Positions 1 through 8,562 of a stretch of DNA of 64,000 nucleotides are shown here, piece by piece. The stretch spans positions 248,001 to 312,000 of IMG/VR virus record IMGVR_UViG_3300050120_000152; one strand, 5' to 3'. This stretch comes from a virus. Position numbers and translations under genes: made by a program. The notes under the pieces are model-generated. The model saw nothing but the letters and a program-made list of their open reading frames with translations, did not search any database and was not told where the DNA came from. How positions within the stretch are numbered: position 1 is the stretch's first letter; every line of letters starts with the position of its first letter.

Positions 1-39
1 CTTGACACGCTTTGCCGGGAAATAATATATCCACACCTA

Positions 40-1743
40 TTAATTCTTATAATGACGATTTTCTCTACGAGTTTTGCCATCGTAGTGATGTTTACGAAAA
101 TGGTTAATAGGTGATGCAAACAAACTACCCACTTTCATCTTTTTATCGAAAATATATTGACATGCCAAACTACTTAATGTTTGTTCAAATATATGTTCAT
201 ACATGTCAGATAAAAATAGTTGATAGTTTCCTTTCTTATTGAATAATAAAGGCCAATTAGAATAATGAAATTCTCCTACCGCATATGATACCCCCTTATA
301 GGCTCCTGTGTAGTATATCTTGGTTTTCCAGCGTAGCTCATCACTTCCTTTATCATCGGGGAAGATTTCATCGCGTCTATGACTGGCAACATTCTTATAG
401 CCCCAATTGAAATGACAATCGCCAAAGACTTCAGTATGATTCAGGCGTAAGAAATCAAGTTCATTGTCTTCTAGTATTTCAATACTCTTTTGGAATAATT
501 CTGGGATATAGCGTACAAATCCATTTTTACATGGTTGACCTTTGAATATTTTACCTGATGAACTTTCAGCATAATCAGCATCATTATCACCATCGTTAAC
601 CAAAAGCATGTCGTCCTCAAAGAAAACCATGTACTTATGTTCAGATTTATCAAAATGCTTGGCACAAAATACTCGGCCATCGTTGATACCAATATTCTCA
701 CCTTCATGAATAACTTCAAACCCATACTCAGTGAATAATTTTGTATATTCTTTCTTTACCTTGGGGTCAGTTGAGTTATTGACCACATATTTTTTATGTT
801 TATCAAATTCTTTTGGATATGCTTTTTTAAAGGCATCGGCCCACATAGTAAACTGTTTCGGTAAATTATAAGTTATGGCATAGAATGCTAATGGATATTC
901 TGGATCGGGAGCCGTTACTTTGTTGGTCTGTAAATTTTCAAAGAACTTATACACTAATCCATTACCTTCAATAAATCGTAGATTATATTTTTTAGGGTCG
1001 CGATAGGTTAATAAAGTGAAAATACTTTCTTCTGTCCCCATGTAACCTGCGTTTAATGTTTCATTCAATAAATGGTAATAATTATCGTTGAATGCATTAA
1101 TGGCATCCTTGTTGCCGCCAAATATACCACCACGACATACATATTCTGTGTTACATCCCGCATATTGATTCATGGCAGCTTTTTTGAACCCATGTACTTC
1201 AACTTGACCATCATAGGGAAAGGCCACGAACATCATTTTATTAAGATGTGGCGTTATAAGTTTCTCAAAATCTTGATTAAAATAGGCATCAAGATTTACC
1301 GTATTTGCTAACCCGCCGTCTACCCACAGAAAGTACTTTGATGAGAATGGATTCGTCAATGATGCGTCATTTAACATAAATTGCTTAGACATTACTAAGG
1401 GATTATACAATTCCAATTTTGCTTGTGTACTACCCGCAAGCCATCCAGCTTGACCTAACCAGTCAGAATTTATCCGTATTTCTTGAGTTTTATTATAAAA
1501 TGGAAATTTGCGTAAATCATCAAGAGTTTTAATAATAACGCTAGTATTATCACGTTTTCTATGTTGCCATACCAACTCTTCATATTGTGGTTCAATATAG
1601 ATAATCATAGGAAAATCTAATTTTAATAATTTAGTAAAACATTCGAGATAATGATCGAAGGGTCGTTTCATATCACTGTCCATTTCCCCACGGCCAATGT
1701 TGAAAAGTCCTGTACAGATGGTTAGGTTTTGTCTTGTATTCAT
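40..1743 (-). CDS. Two-domain glycosyltransferase: HtrL/YibB-like domain fused to a GT-A-type domain
   Basis: Residues 1 to about 290 resemble the HtrL/YibB family (Pfam HtrL_YibB), known from bacterial LPS loci and thought to be glycosyltransferases. The signature FLWVDGGLA at 138-146 carries the probable metal/nucleotide-sugar Asp. The second half (about 290-567) looks like a separate GT-A domain: an N-terminal strand-turn region, then VFFEDDMLL near 370-376, a DxD-like motif. The 567 aa length is about twice that of a single-domain HtrL protein, so I read it as a fusion with two active sites. It is the last gene of a minus-strand modification cassette, 49 bp after another HtrL-like gene. 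An AATAAATA late box lies about 25 nt before the start. The acceptor is unknown: DNA, virion protein and host surface glycan all remain possible. Confidence 0.62.
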   Translation of the reverse strand: MNTRQNLTICTGLFNIGRGEMDSDMKRPFDHYLECFTKLLKLDFPMIIYIEPQYEELVWQHRKRDNTSVIIKTLDDLRKFPFYNKTQEIRINSDWLGQAGWLAGSTQAKLELYNPLVMSKQFMLNDASLTNPFSSKYFLWVDGGLANTVNLDAYFNQDFEKLITPHLNKMMFVAFPYDGQVEVHGFKKAAMNQYAGCNTEYVCRGGIFGGNKDAINAFNDNYYHLLNETLNAGYMGTEESIFTLLTYRDPKKYNLRFIEGNGLVYKFFENLQTNKVTAPDPEYPLAFYAITYNLPKQFTMWADAFKKAYPKEFDKHKKYVVNNSTDPKVKKEYTKLFTEYGFEVIHEGENIGINDGRVFCAKHFDKSEHKYMVFFEDDMLLVNDGDNDADYAESSSGKIFKGQPCKNGFVRYIPELFQKSIEILEDNELDFLRLNHTEVFGDCHFNWGYKNVASHRRDEIFPDDKGSDELRWKTKIYYTGAYKGVSYAVGEFHYSNWPLLFNKKGNYQLFLSDMYEHIFEQTLSSLACQYIFDKKMKVGSLFASPINHFRKHHYDGKTRRENRHYKN

Positions 1744-1766
1744 ATTATGATCTTCTTTGGATTAAT

Positions 1767-1778
1767 TATTTATTTATT
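1767..1778 (-). promoter_or_regulatory. Late promoter candidate (two overlapping AATAAATA)
   Basis: Overlapping copies of AATAAATA on the minus strand at 1767-1774 and 1771-1778, 24-35 nt before the ATG at 1743. This is a one-base variant of the T4-type late box TATAAATA used elsewhere in the window. Confidence 0.4.
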
Positions 1779-1792
1779 ATACGTGAATTGCG

Positions 1793-2641
1793 CTACAATA
1801 CATCTTCGAAAAAAGTGCTAAAGGGTTTCATAGTAGATTCAAAGCAATCCCAATCTTCATGATACCACGTATCAAATTCATATATTTCAAATTTGTCAGG
1901 ATACTTTTGATATACTAAGGTAAAAATTAGTTCTTCGGGTAATAAGGTATTTTTTGATAAAATATAATTAACTATGTTATCAAACCCATCTTTTAAGAAA
2001 TTTATTGATGAATATGTTCCACCAAATAAACCGGCAACAATACTTCCGGGCAGGGTTTGCGTCTTTGAGTATAATTCTGGATATGAATGTTGTCTATTCG
2101 AACAATAAAATGTAAATAAATTATTATCACTTAGTTTATCTAGTTTATCAACTAGTTTATGAGTAAATATTAAATCATGTTGATGAGATTGTTCAACAGT
2201 ATCTATTGGATTTGATTTAAATCGTTTTGGTAATATTCCATTATGAGAAATTCCTGCATCAATCCAAAATATTTTATCGTTTGGATATTTTATTGCTTCT
2301 ATTTCCAACCAAAATATTTTTAACCACATTAATTCAACGCAACGATTCGTCCAAATATTATCCAATGCATATATTTCTTTATTAACATGTTTGAGTTGAT
2401 GAATCGCATCATGATATTTCATAGAATTTAATTCAAATACTTCCAAAGATACATTAGTTATGGTATTCTTGAATAAATATTCTTCAATTTCTGCTTTATC
2501 AACGGATGAAGTGTAACATAATATAGGTTCGCCCATTCCCGCTAAACATTTTAATGAAAATAAGTAATGATTATTTCTATTTAATCTTCCGCCATAAGGT
2601 GAATGATGTAATTCATTGTAAATTGCGGTTACAAATTTCAT
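1793..2641 (-). CDS. HtrL/YibB-like putative glycosyltransferase
   Basis: A 282 aa protein resembling single-domain HtrL/YibB proteins. It starts with a short strand (KFVTAIYNE), then has IFWIDAGIS at 124-132, the counterpart of FLWVDGGLA in the neighbouring fusion protein. The two genes are therefore probably diverged paralogues with different donors or acceptors. Its start at 2641 directly abuts the carbamoyltransferase stop at 2642, so the two are probably translationally coupled and belong to one transcript. No signal peptide or membrane segment is seen, so it should act in the cytoplasm. The family assignment is by eye from the motif and overall pattern. The reaction and substrate are not known. 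Confidence 0.58.
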   Translation of the reverse strand: MKFVTAIYNELHHSPYGGRLNRNNHYLFSLKCLAGMGEPILCYTSSVDKAEIEEYLFKNTITNVSLEVFELNSMKYHDAIHQLKHVNKEIYALDNIWTNRCVELMWLKIFWLEIEAIKYPNDKIFWIDAGISHNGILPKRFKSNPIDTVEQSHQHDLIFTHKLVDKLDKLSDNNLFTFYCSNRQHSYPELYSKTQTLPGSIVAGLFGGTYSSINFLKDGFDNIVNYILSKNTLLPEELIFTLVYQKYPDKFEIYEFDTWYHEDWDCFESTMKPFSTFFEDVL

Positions 2642-4972
2642 TTATGCATCCAAAAATTTATAACGACTGATATTTTCTATGGATGACAGTAATAAATAAT
2701 CATAATCTTTACCGATCTTACCCAAATCCATGTACCATAATAACATACCTTCATAATTGTTGAACATCCATTCAAGATTTTCAAAATTTCCGCAAAATAA
2801 TGCAGTGGTAGGATAATGTTCAATATCAAAATTGAATTTATTTTTGATATATTCTCTATCAAAAATACTGTTCATCTCTTTTTTTGATGTAATGACGATA
2901 CAATCATCGGTTTTTGCAAACTGAGATAATAAATCAACATCACGGGCGATATCATAAGCATATTCACGCTCATTCAATTCATCCAAGTTAACGAATAGAT
3001 GATACTTACTACGGTAATGATTTAATTGAATAACTTCTTTACACCAAAATAGTTTAACATATTTTGAAAATTCTACAGTAGAATTAGATTTAAATTCAAA
3101 ACGCTGTTTTAATCGCTGATCATAATAATGTTGATGTGGCTGAATCAAAAAATATTTAAATGATTTAGATTCAGGGAGTAAACTAACATACTTATGATAA
3201 TTATATTGTGGTATTAATAAGGTAAGGTTTCTATCGTCACGGATCAATTTTTTAATTTGTTCGATATCATAACTTATATCAATATCAGCGGTTTTAAATG
3301 ATAATACATAGATAGAAGTATCAGCTGTTAATTCACCTGCTAATTGATCGTCTTTTATTTTTTTGAATTTATTGCTACCGGGCTTTACTATCAATTTACC
3401 CTCAAAATAAACAGCATCTAATTCCGTATCGCGAAGAATTTTAAATGCGTCAGATAATCGGCTTAATATAGGTTTACCATCTACATTGAACGATGTATTT
3501 AATAGTACCCCATGCCCTGTAAATTTTTCAAGTTCACCTAATAGATCGTAAATCAATGAATTTTGGGCTTTGGTTACGGTTTGTAATCTTGCTGTATTAT
3601 CTTGATGTGTAATGGCAGGTAATCTTTCGCGCCACTCTTCTCTCACAGTAGCCACGAATATCATGTGCCGAGATTCTACACCTTCATCAAATTCAAAATA
3701 CTTAGTAGTATCCTCTAATCTTACCATAGGTGCAAACGGACGATACCATTCACGGTGTTTTACTTTATTATTAAGAATATCTTTCATATCACCTACCGGA
3801 TTACATATGATGCTACGATTACCCAAAGCACGAGAACCGTGTTCAGAGTTACCTTGAATCATACCAACGATATTACCTTCGGCAATAAATTGTGCTAATT
3901 CTTCTAGCTGGATATCTTCATATACTTTTAGATCATGTTCCTGTATATAAGTACCAAACTGGTTCTTATCAATAACAGGCGTGCCACTGTAGGTCAAATC
4001 TACTTGCTGTTCGGGATTCTGATACCATAATAATCCACCGGCTGCTATACCACAGTCATTGACGTTAGGTGGAACGAAAACCTTATTATTACGCAACTTG
4101 AGAAGCTTAGTATTTAATAACACATTGAGCGCACAACCACCAGCCATTGCGATTGGCATATCTGGATATTTGTTTAAATAAGGCTGCGCAAATTTAAAAA
4201 ATTGATTTTCAAATGCTTTCTGCGAAGTAGCTGCAATATCCCAAGCTAGTTGGCCTTCATATCGACTCGATTCCAAATCAAAATCATCAATTCCAATATT
4301 TTTAAATAATTCGGTTAGGGCTTCAAAGCGTACTTCAGCGCCACCTTGCACAGAGTTACCAATATAATTAAATTTTGAATAGAAGTGTTCGAAATGAGGT
4401 ACCCAATGATCACGAATAGTTCCGTAGGAACATAACCCCATAATTTTACCAGCATAGACCAAGTTACCGATGCTTAACGGTTCTTTTTTAATATCCTTAA
4501 GATAATCACATAAAATCATATATGGAAATCCTAAGTCTTGATTGAATTTATCAATCAATCGAATTCCATGTTGACGATTAGCATTATATACGTTGAAGTA
4601 CCCATTATCACCACCGCCGTCGAAAGTGAATATTAATGCTTCTTTATAGGGCGATTGATAAAATGCAGTTGCTGCATGAGCTGTATGATGGTCATAACCC
4701 AATGCTTCCTTGGTATGAAATTTTGGTTTTATGTGTTGAACATAATCTGTCAAATAAACATCCACATCACTTCTATCCGTAGTGGAAAGAAGATATTCCG
4801 TAATTTCATCAAATATTATTTGTGGATGTTTACTTGGCATATAAGTGGTTAAGCCGATATTCTTCGAATTTAACCATCTTTCAACTTCAATTACCCTATA
4901 TTCACCCTTATAATACATTGCTATTGCAGCATTATGTGATCCATAAGCAGATATTATCAATTTATCTTTCAT
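2642..4972 (-). CDS. Carbamoyltransferase (NodU/CmcH family) with extra C-terminal domain
   Basis: Clear NodU/CmcH-type O-carbamoyltransferase, which moves carbamoyl from carbamoyl phosphate through a carbamoyl-adenylate to a hydroxyl group. The N-terminal part has SHNAAIAM near residue 12, then a His-rich YDHHTAHAATAF near 93 and FTFDGGGDNG near 115 typical of the Kae1-like domain. The YrdC-like half contains GNSEHGSRALGNRS near 375 and LLNTSFNVDGKP near 490. The family core ends near residue 545; the last 230 residues are an additional domain I do not recognise. A TATAAATA late box 24 nt upstream implies late expression. Family members act on sugars, antibiotics and, in a reported phage-derived case, 5-hydroxymethylcytosine. 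With glycosyltransferases on both sides, a sugar acceptor is the simplest guess. Confidence 0.88.
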   Translation of the reverse strand: MKDKLIISAYGSHNAAIAMYYKGEYRVIEVERWLNSKNIGLTTYMPSKHPQIIFDEITEYLLSTTDRSDVDVYLTDYVQHIKPKFHTKEALGYDHHTAHAATAFYQSPYKEALIFTFDGGGDNGYFNVYNANRQHGIRLIDKFNQDLGFPYMILCDYLKDIKKEPLSIGNLVYAGKIMGLCSYGTIRDHWVPHFEHFYSKFNYIGNSVQGGAEVRFEALTELFKNIGIDDFDLESSRYEGQLAWDIAATSQKAFENQFFKFAQPYLNKYPDMPIAMAGGCALNVLLNTKLLKLRNNKVFVPPNVNDCGIAAGGLLWYQNPEQQVDLTYSGTPVIDKNQFGTYIQEHDLKVYEDIQLEELAQFIAEGNIVGMIQGNSEHGSRALGNRSIICNPVGDMKDILNNKVKHREWYRPFAPMVRLEDTTKYFEFDEGVESRHMIFVATVREEWRERLPAITHQDNTARLQTVTKAQNSLIYDLLGELEKFTGHGVLLNTSFNVDGKPILSRLSDAFKILRDTELDAVYFEGKLIVKPGSNKFKKIKDDQLAGELTADTSIYVLSFKTADIDISYDIEQIKKLIRDDRNLTLLIPQYNYHKYVSLLPESKSFKYFLIQPHQHYYDQRLKQRFEFKSNSTVEFSKYVKLFWCKEVIQLNHYRSKYHLFVNLDELNEREYAYDIARDVDLLSQFAKTDDCIVITSKKEMNSIFDREYIKNKFNFDIEHYPTTALFCGNFENLEWMFNNYEGMLLWYMDLGKIGKDYDYLLLSSIENISRYKFLDA

Positions 4973-4995
4973 TTATATATCTTATTATCTTCTAT

Positions 4996-5003
4996 ATTTA
5001 TAT
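4996..5003 (-). promoter_or_regulatory. Late promoter, TATAAATA
   Basis: Exact TATAAATA on the minus strand, 24 nt before the carbamoyltransferase ATG. It is identical to the T4 late -10 element recognised by gp55, which is encoded in this window. Confidence 0.7.
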
Positions 5004-5039
5004 GCGCTTGTCGTAGATAATTCCATACAATATATCTAT

Positions 5040-5507
5040 TTAAGTCCATAAATATGATCTATAAGTGATGATATTATTTAAATGTGTAGTATCAATTTTC
5101 TTATATTCTTCTAGTAATACAAATGATAAATCATAATCATTTATAGCATGAGCTTCTTCATATTTAATATCACGAATCTTAGCCCAATTATAGGCATCGT
5201 TCATCGTATCAAAGATAAGCTTATTGCGTTCACGGGATAGGTCTTCAGTAGTCACATTATGATCATAATCTGAAGTATTATCATACATTTCATATAGATA
5301 TTTAAGTGATGTTTTTCCATCATCATTTTCCCAAAAATTAATCAAACACGCAAATGTAAGTGTTTCTATGAGCGTATCAATATCTTGAAAATGTTTTGGT
5401 ATTTTTAATGTTAACCATTTTTGTCGAGGATTTACTCTAGTTACTACAATATCGTACCATTGGCGGTTCCACCAATATGAGTTAAATAATAATTTAATAT
5501 TTTTCAT
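5040..5507 (-). CDS. Hypothetical protein, 155 aa
   Basis: No family recognised. The protein is soluble-looking, rich in Tyr, Trp, Asp and Asn, with an aromatic N-terminus (NSYWWNRQWYD at residues 9-19) and probably mostly helical after residue 40. It lies between the GlcNAc-transferase-like gene and the carbamoyltransferase, in the same direction, so it may belong to the modification cassette. Upstream, at 5613-5641, is a terminator that separates it from the glycosyltransferase transcript. I see no signal peptide, membrane helix or metal-binding cluster. Confidence 0.6.
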   Translation of the reverse strand: MKNIKLLFNSYWWNRQWYDIVVTRVNPRQKWLTLKIPKHFQDIDTLIETLTFACLINFWENDDGKTSLKYLYEMYDNTSDYDHNVTTEDLSRERNKLIFDTMNDAYNWAKIRDIKYEEAHAINDYDLSFVLLEEYKKIDTTHLNNIITYRSYLWT

Positions 5508-5612
5508 AAGTTATCCATTCTCTATAAATCAATTTTAAATCCTGTTTAGCTACAGAAACGCCACGCTACCAAATCAGCTGTTGAATATATTTCTTTATGT
5601 CGTGGTATTCCA

Positions 5613-5641
5613 AAATAAAAAGGTCAGATATAACTCTGACC
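5613..5641 (-). terminator. Rho-independent terminator after the GlcNAc-type glycosyltransferase
   Basis: On the minus strand GGTCAG and CTGACC pair around an 8-nt loop and are followed by TTTTTATTT. It sits about 33 bp beyond the stop of the 5674-7059 gene. The remaining sequence from 5508 to 5612 holds no gene or RNA that I can recognise. Confidence 0.7.
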
Positions 5642-5673
5642 AGTTTATCATATCAAATCTAATATATCAATTA

Positions 5674-7059
5674 TTAATTTTCAACTATTTTATCAATCTT
5701 CTTCAACCAATCCTTCGATGCGCTGTGTGGCCATACGGTATATGTCTTAGCAATGCGGTCGGGGGGTGACATGTAAATGAAGCGATAGTCGATCCATTCA
5801 CCTTTCAGATATTCCTTAATTTCTGATGCAGATAAATCTTTTCGATATATTTCAGAGCCATACTCATCATGGCACCCGACATAGCAGAAATCATAATCAT
5901 CTATAATCATGACATTACCTTGATCGTCTAAGGTATTAAGATCATTCTTATGAATGCAAACTCTAATATCGTTTGATCGGGAAATAGTGGATTTCCACTC
6001 TTCAGCAGAATCATAAGTCTTATATCCTGTTAACGTTGGTTCAGTACGATCTAAAACGCATTGCTGAACACCGCGATATTTAAATGCTACACCAGAAAAT
6101 TCTTCATAATCCTTTACTGTTCGTACAGTACCAAACCCATATTTACCAAAATCTATCTGAGATTGATCTTCACCATCCATACCAAATAAAATACGATTGC
6201 GCTTATGAGAATTAACATTCTTTTCCCACCAATCTTCAGATATTTTACCTTTCTGTTTTTGTTGGGTTGTATGGTCATCCCACACTTTTACGCGGCCTGC
6301 CCGTGTATATTCATGCCAACATACTACAATATTGGGATGATATAAATCATATCCATGAGTATAAGCTCTTACGCCGATGGATACTTCTTCACCATGGAAG
6401 AAAAATTGTGGGTCATGCTGAACTTCTTCGGCAAATATTCCATCAGCGAATGCAAAATGTGCTGAATAAAATCTTGCATGTATAGGTTTTGTGCGAGTTT
6501 TCCAATCATCTATTGTTGATGGTCTTGTAAAATGGGTGCCTTCGGGAATAAATCTATCAAAATCCATTTTCCACGGTTCCTGAATACGAGCAGCTGGATC
6601 ATTCTGTGGATCAAAAGAAGATACATAAGCCGTCAATAGAGGTTTCGGGCTTACATCTCTTACAGATTCTAGCATGTCAATCAATACAGTATCCCAGCCC
6701 TGTATGAATCTATGATGTGAATCTAATTGTAGGGTATATTTTTCTTTCTTATAATGCTGTTGTATTTTGTTTCTAGCCCAGCATGCCCCATTCGTTTTTA
6801 AATAATGCAAGTCGATTAATTCAATTGTTGCGCCGTTTAAGGTAAGTACGTGTACGTCATCATCTAAAACGGTTTCAGAATTTACTACATCAAATTTTTT
6901 ATCAAGAAAATCTTCAATAGTTTCATCTGCGCCATGTTGCCAGCAAACTACTGCGCGAATTAACTCAGGGTGGTTAGCATTATTGATTAGATCAGTTAAA
7001 GTTGGGATTAACTGGGGATCTCTATAACTAGCGATTTGTACGAAAATTGTGTTATCCAT
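5674..7059 (-). CDS. Glycosyltransferase of the GlcNAc (Skp1 GlcNAc-transferase-like) family
   Basis: Residues 1 to about 280 match the Pfam GlcNAc family: IFVQIASYRDPQL at 5-17, GACWARN at 91-97, and YTLQLDSHHRFIQGWD at 108-123, where Asp113-Ser-His is the DxH-type metal site. The founding member is the Dictyostelium enzyme that adds GlcNAc to hydroxyproline of Skp1; bacterial and phage members have unknown acceptors. The C-terminal 160 residues are additional and unrecognised. The start ATG is preceded by a good GAGGAT ribosome site. It is the first gene of the cassette, flanked by a terminator on each side, so it forms its own transcript. It could act on the Thr/Pro-rich linkers of the tail proteins (see findings); this is inference. 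Confidence 0.78.
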   Translation of the reverse strand: MDNTIFVQIASYRDPQLIPTLTDLINNANHPELIRAVVCWQHGADETIEDFLDKKFDVVNSETVLDDDVHVLTLNGATIELIDLHYLKTNGACWARNKIQQHYKKEKYTLQLDSHHRFIQGWDTVLIDMLESVRDVSPKPLLTAYVSSFDPQNDPAARIQEPWKMDFDRFIPEGTHFTRPSTIDDWKTRTKPIHARFYSAHFAFADGIFAEEVQHDPQFFFHGEEVSIGVRAYTHGYDLYHPNIVVCWHEYTRAGRVKVWDDHTTQQKQKGKISEDWWEKNVNSHKRNRILFGMDGEDQSQIDFGKYGFGTVRTVKDYEEFSGVAFKYRGVQQCVLDRTEPTLTGYKTYDSAEEWKSTISRSNDIRVCIHKNDLNTLDDQGNVMIIDDYDFCYVGCHDEYGSEIYRKDLSASEIKEYLKGEWIDYRFIYMSPPDRIAKTYTVWPHSASKDWLKKIDKIVEN

Positions 7060-7088
7060 TTTTATCCTCTATTTTTAATGGGCATAGT

Positions 7089-7124
7089 AAAATAAGAGTG
7101 TCAGATATCTGACACTCTTATTTT
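7089..7124 (-). terminator. 36-bp perfect palindrome, terminator
   Basis: All 18 base pairs on each side of 7106/7107 match. The arms run from an A-tract through AAGAGTGTCAGAT, and the hairpin ends in TTTT on both strands, so it can terminate in either direction. It follows the 7135-7593 gene by 10 bp and precedes the glycosyltransferase start by 30 bp. Confidence 0.78.
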
Positions 7125-7134
7125 GTGGGTTGCA

Positions 7135-7593
7135 TTACGATTTATTAGATTTTGGTGGGCGACCAGCTTTACGAGGGGCTGGGGCTGAAGCCTCTGTAGC
7201 ACCATACGGTGGCTGAGCTGCCTGTTGAGACACTGGTTGTCTCATTGGCTGAGCATCTGGATTAAGTCGGGTACGCTGCACTGAACCAGTACGATATAAG
7301 TTAGGTGCCATAATTTCACCAGAGCGAGTTTTTACTTTTACGAACTGGTGGAAATATTCTAATGCATTCACACCATTAGCAAGTGTAATCTGAGCGAATA
7401 AATCCCATGCCTCATAACGAGCAGCGTCACGGCGTGATAAAATCATACCAGCACGATTACGATCAATATCATCAAGATAGTCGGTACGGATAAAGAAAAC
7501 GTCACCGTTTACTTTGTTGTGTTTCAACACAATGACTTCATAGTCGATGCCATTGTTAAAAAGGTCTATAAGTGTTACATGTGGTAATGCCAT
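7135..7593 (-). CDS. Hypothetical protein with AT-hook-like C-terminus
   Basis: A 152 aa protein. Residues 1-100 form a compact domain of alternating strands and helices (LPHVTLIDLFNNGIDYEVIVL at the start) that I cannot assign. Residues 100-140 are Pro/Gln/Ala-rich and look disordered. The C-terminus RKAGRPPKSNKS (141-152) contains the GRP core flanked by Arg/Lys of an AT-hook, suggesting minor-groove DNA binding. It has a strong AGGAGAT ribosome site and a CATAAATA late box at 7625-7632, so it is probably made late. The next gene upstream also carries GRP-type basic motifs, so the pair may act on phage or host DNA together. Confidence 0.6.
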   Translation of the reverse strand: MALPHVTLIDLFNNGIDYEVIVLKHNKVNGDVFFIRTDYLDDIDRNRAGMILSRRDAARYEAWDLFAQITLANGVNALEYFHQFVKVKTRSGEIMAPNLYRTGSVQRTRLNPDAQPMRQPVSQQAAQPPYGATEASAPAPRKAGRPPKSNKS

Positions 7594-7624
7594 ACGACTA
7601 TCTCCTAATTCTTCAAGTCAAAAT

Positions 7625-7632
7625 TATTTATG
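7625..7632 (-). promoter_or_regulatory. Late promoter candidate, CATAAATA
   Basis: CATAAATA on the minus strand 32 nt before the ATG at 7593; a first-base variant of TATAAATA. Confidence 0.45.
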
Positions 7633-7649
7633 GAGATAAAAAAATCGTG

Positions 7650-8522
7650 TCACGCTGTAAACGTCATTTTTTCCATATGCATGTCAAAATAATATAAGAC
7701 TTCATTAATATTTGATATAACATACAAACCGGGAGTGTCATAATATGATTGAAATTTCCTAGATAATAAATCACCCCAATCAAAATCGGGAGATATATGA
7801 TATAACTTAATGATTTGATTATTAGATTGTTGCAATTTCAATCTAAGATCAGACTCAAATTCATTCATTACCATAAACATATAAATGTTTGATGGCATAT
7901 CGGCATTACGAGCAATAACTAATATATTTAATTTGTTTTTTATGGCGATCAATTGATCGCTAATAGACGATCCAATCCAATCTTTCCATGATACCCAAAA
8001 CCCGCCTCGTTTGGGTTTGCCTGTATAAATGGTTTTACCATACACGAGGTTTGGCCATAATGGAATATTTGTAGGCAATTTATCCTGTCTGCCTAACTCT
8101 ACCCAAGCCTCTCTAGTTTTTAATTTTAATGATCGTGCATAATCTCTAGCATCATGAAATGAGCGATATATCTTTTTTGAATCGGGGAATGTATTATAAG
8201 TTCCAGTCCAATCGCCCCAAGATACCCATCCCTCGTTAACATAGGTTCTGGCGGGATTTTTTGGAATTCTTGCTGGAATATTCATATTCCACCAACGTAT
8301 AAAATCATTATGTGAGCCTAAACATTCACCCCGGACAATTGTTCTGGCTTCTTCGAAGGGTAATACAAATCTTGCTGGCCCACGTTTTTTGTTAGTTTTT
8401 TCTATTTTTACTGGTCTACCACTACGATCTTTGCGATTTCTGACCGTATTTCTAGGTCTACCAAAACCTGTTTTTTTGAGTTTTCGTCTGGGTTTTTTAA
8501 TTTCTGTAATTTTTTCGTTCAT
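7650..8522 (-). CDS. Basic DNA-binding-like protein with two phage-integrase-type repeat units
   Basis: A 290 aa protein. Residues 1-50 are strongly basic with GRPR (21-24) and SGRP (34-37), AT-hook-like. Two units follow, at about 55-108 and 121-186. Each runs from an F-x-E/D-AR helix through a Trp-containing helix and an IP-x-x-P turn to a Y...GWVSWGDWTG or GFWVSWKDWIG ending, the pattern of the Pfam INT_rpt unit found beside some integrases. No tyrosine or serine recombinase domain is present, so it is not an integrase. Residues 190-290 look like a separate alpha/beta domain with no recognisable motif. It shares a short upstream region with the divergent membrane-protein gene at 8563. Confidence 0.6.
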   Translation of the reverse strand: MNEKITEIKKPRRKLKKTGFGRPRNTVRNRKDRSGRPVKIEKTNKKRGPARFVLPFEEARTIVRGECLGSHNDFIRWWNMNIPARIPKNPARTYVNEGWVSWGDWTGTYNTFPDSKKIYRSFHDARDYARSLKLKTREAWVELGRQDKLPTNIPLWPNLVYGKTIYTGKPKRGGFWVSWKDWIGSSISDQLIAIKNKLNILVIARNADMPSNIYMFMVMNEFESDLRLKLQQSNNQIIKLYHISPDFDWGDLLSRKFQSYYDTPGLYVISNINEVLYYFDMHMEKMTFTA

Positions 8523-8534
8523 TGTTAATCTTCA

Positions 8535-8542
8535 AATAAATA
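8535..8542 (+). promoter_or_regulatory. Late promoter candidate, AATAAATA
   Basis: AATAAATA on the plus strand, 20 nt before the ATG at 8563. Confidence 0.4.
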
Positions 8543-8562
8543 ATGTATAATATCAAGAATAT

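Noticed and set aside
1-39. TTGACA at positions 2-7 as a promoter
   Set aside because: No good -10 follows, and it points into the 3' end of a minus-strand gene.
5508-5612. Possible tRNA or small RNA in the gap before 5507
   Set aside because: No cloverleaf or conserved loop could be formed; only the terminator next to it is convincing.
7650-8522. Integrase
   Set aside because: Only the accessory repeat units are present; no catalytic Arg-His-Arg-Tyr or serine recombinase domain, and no other sign of lysogeny.
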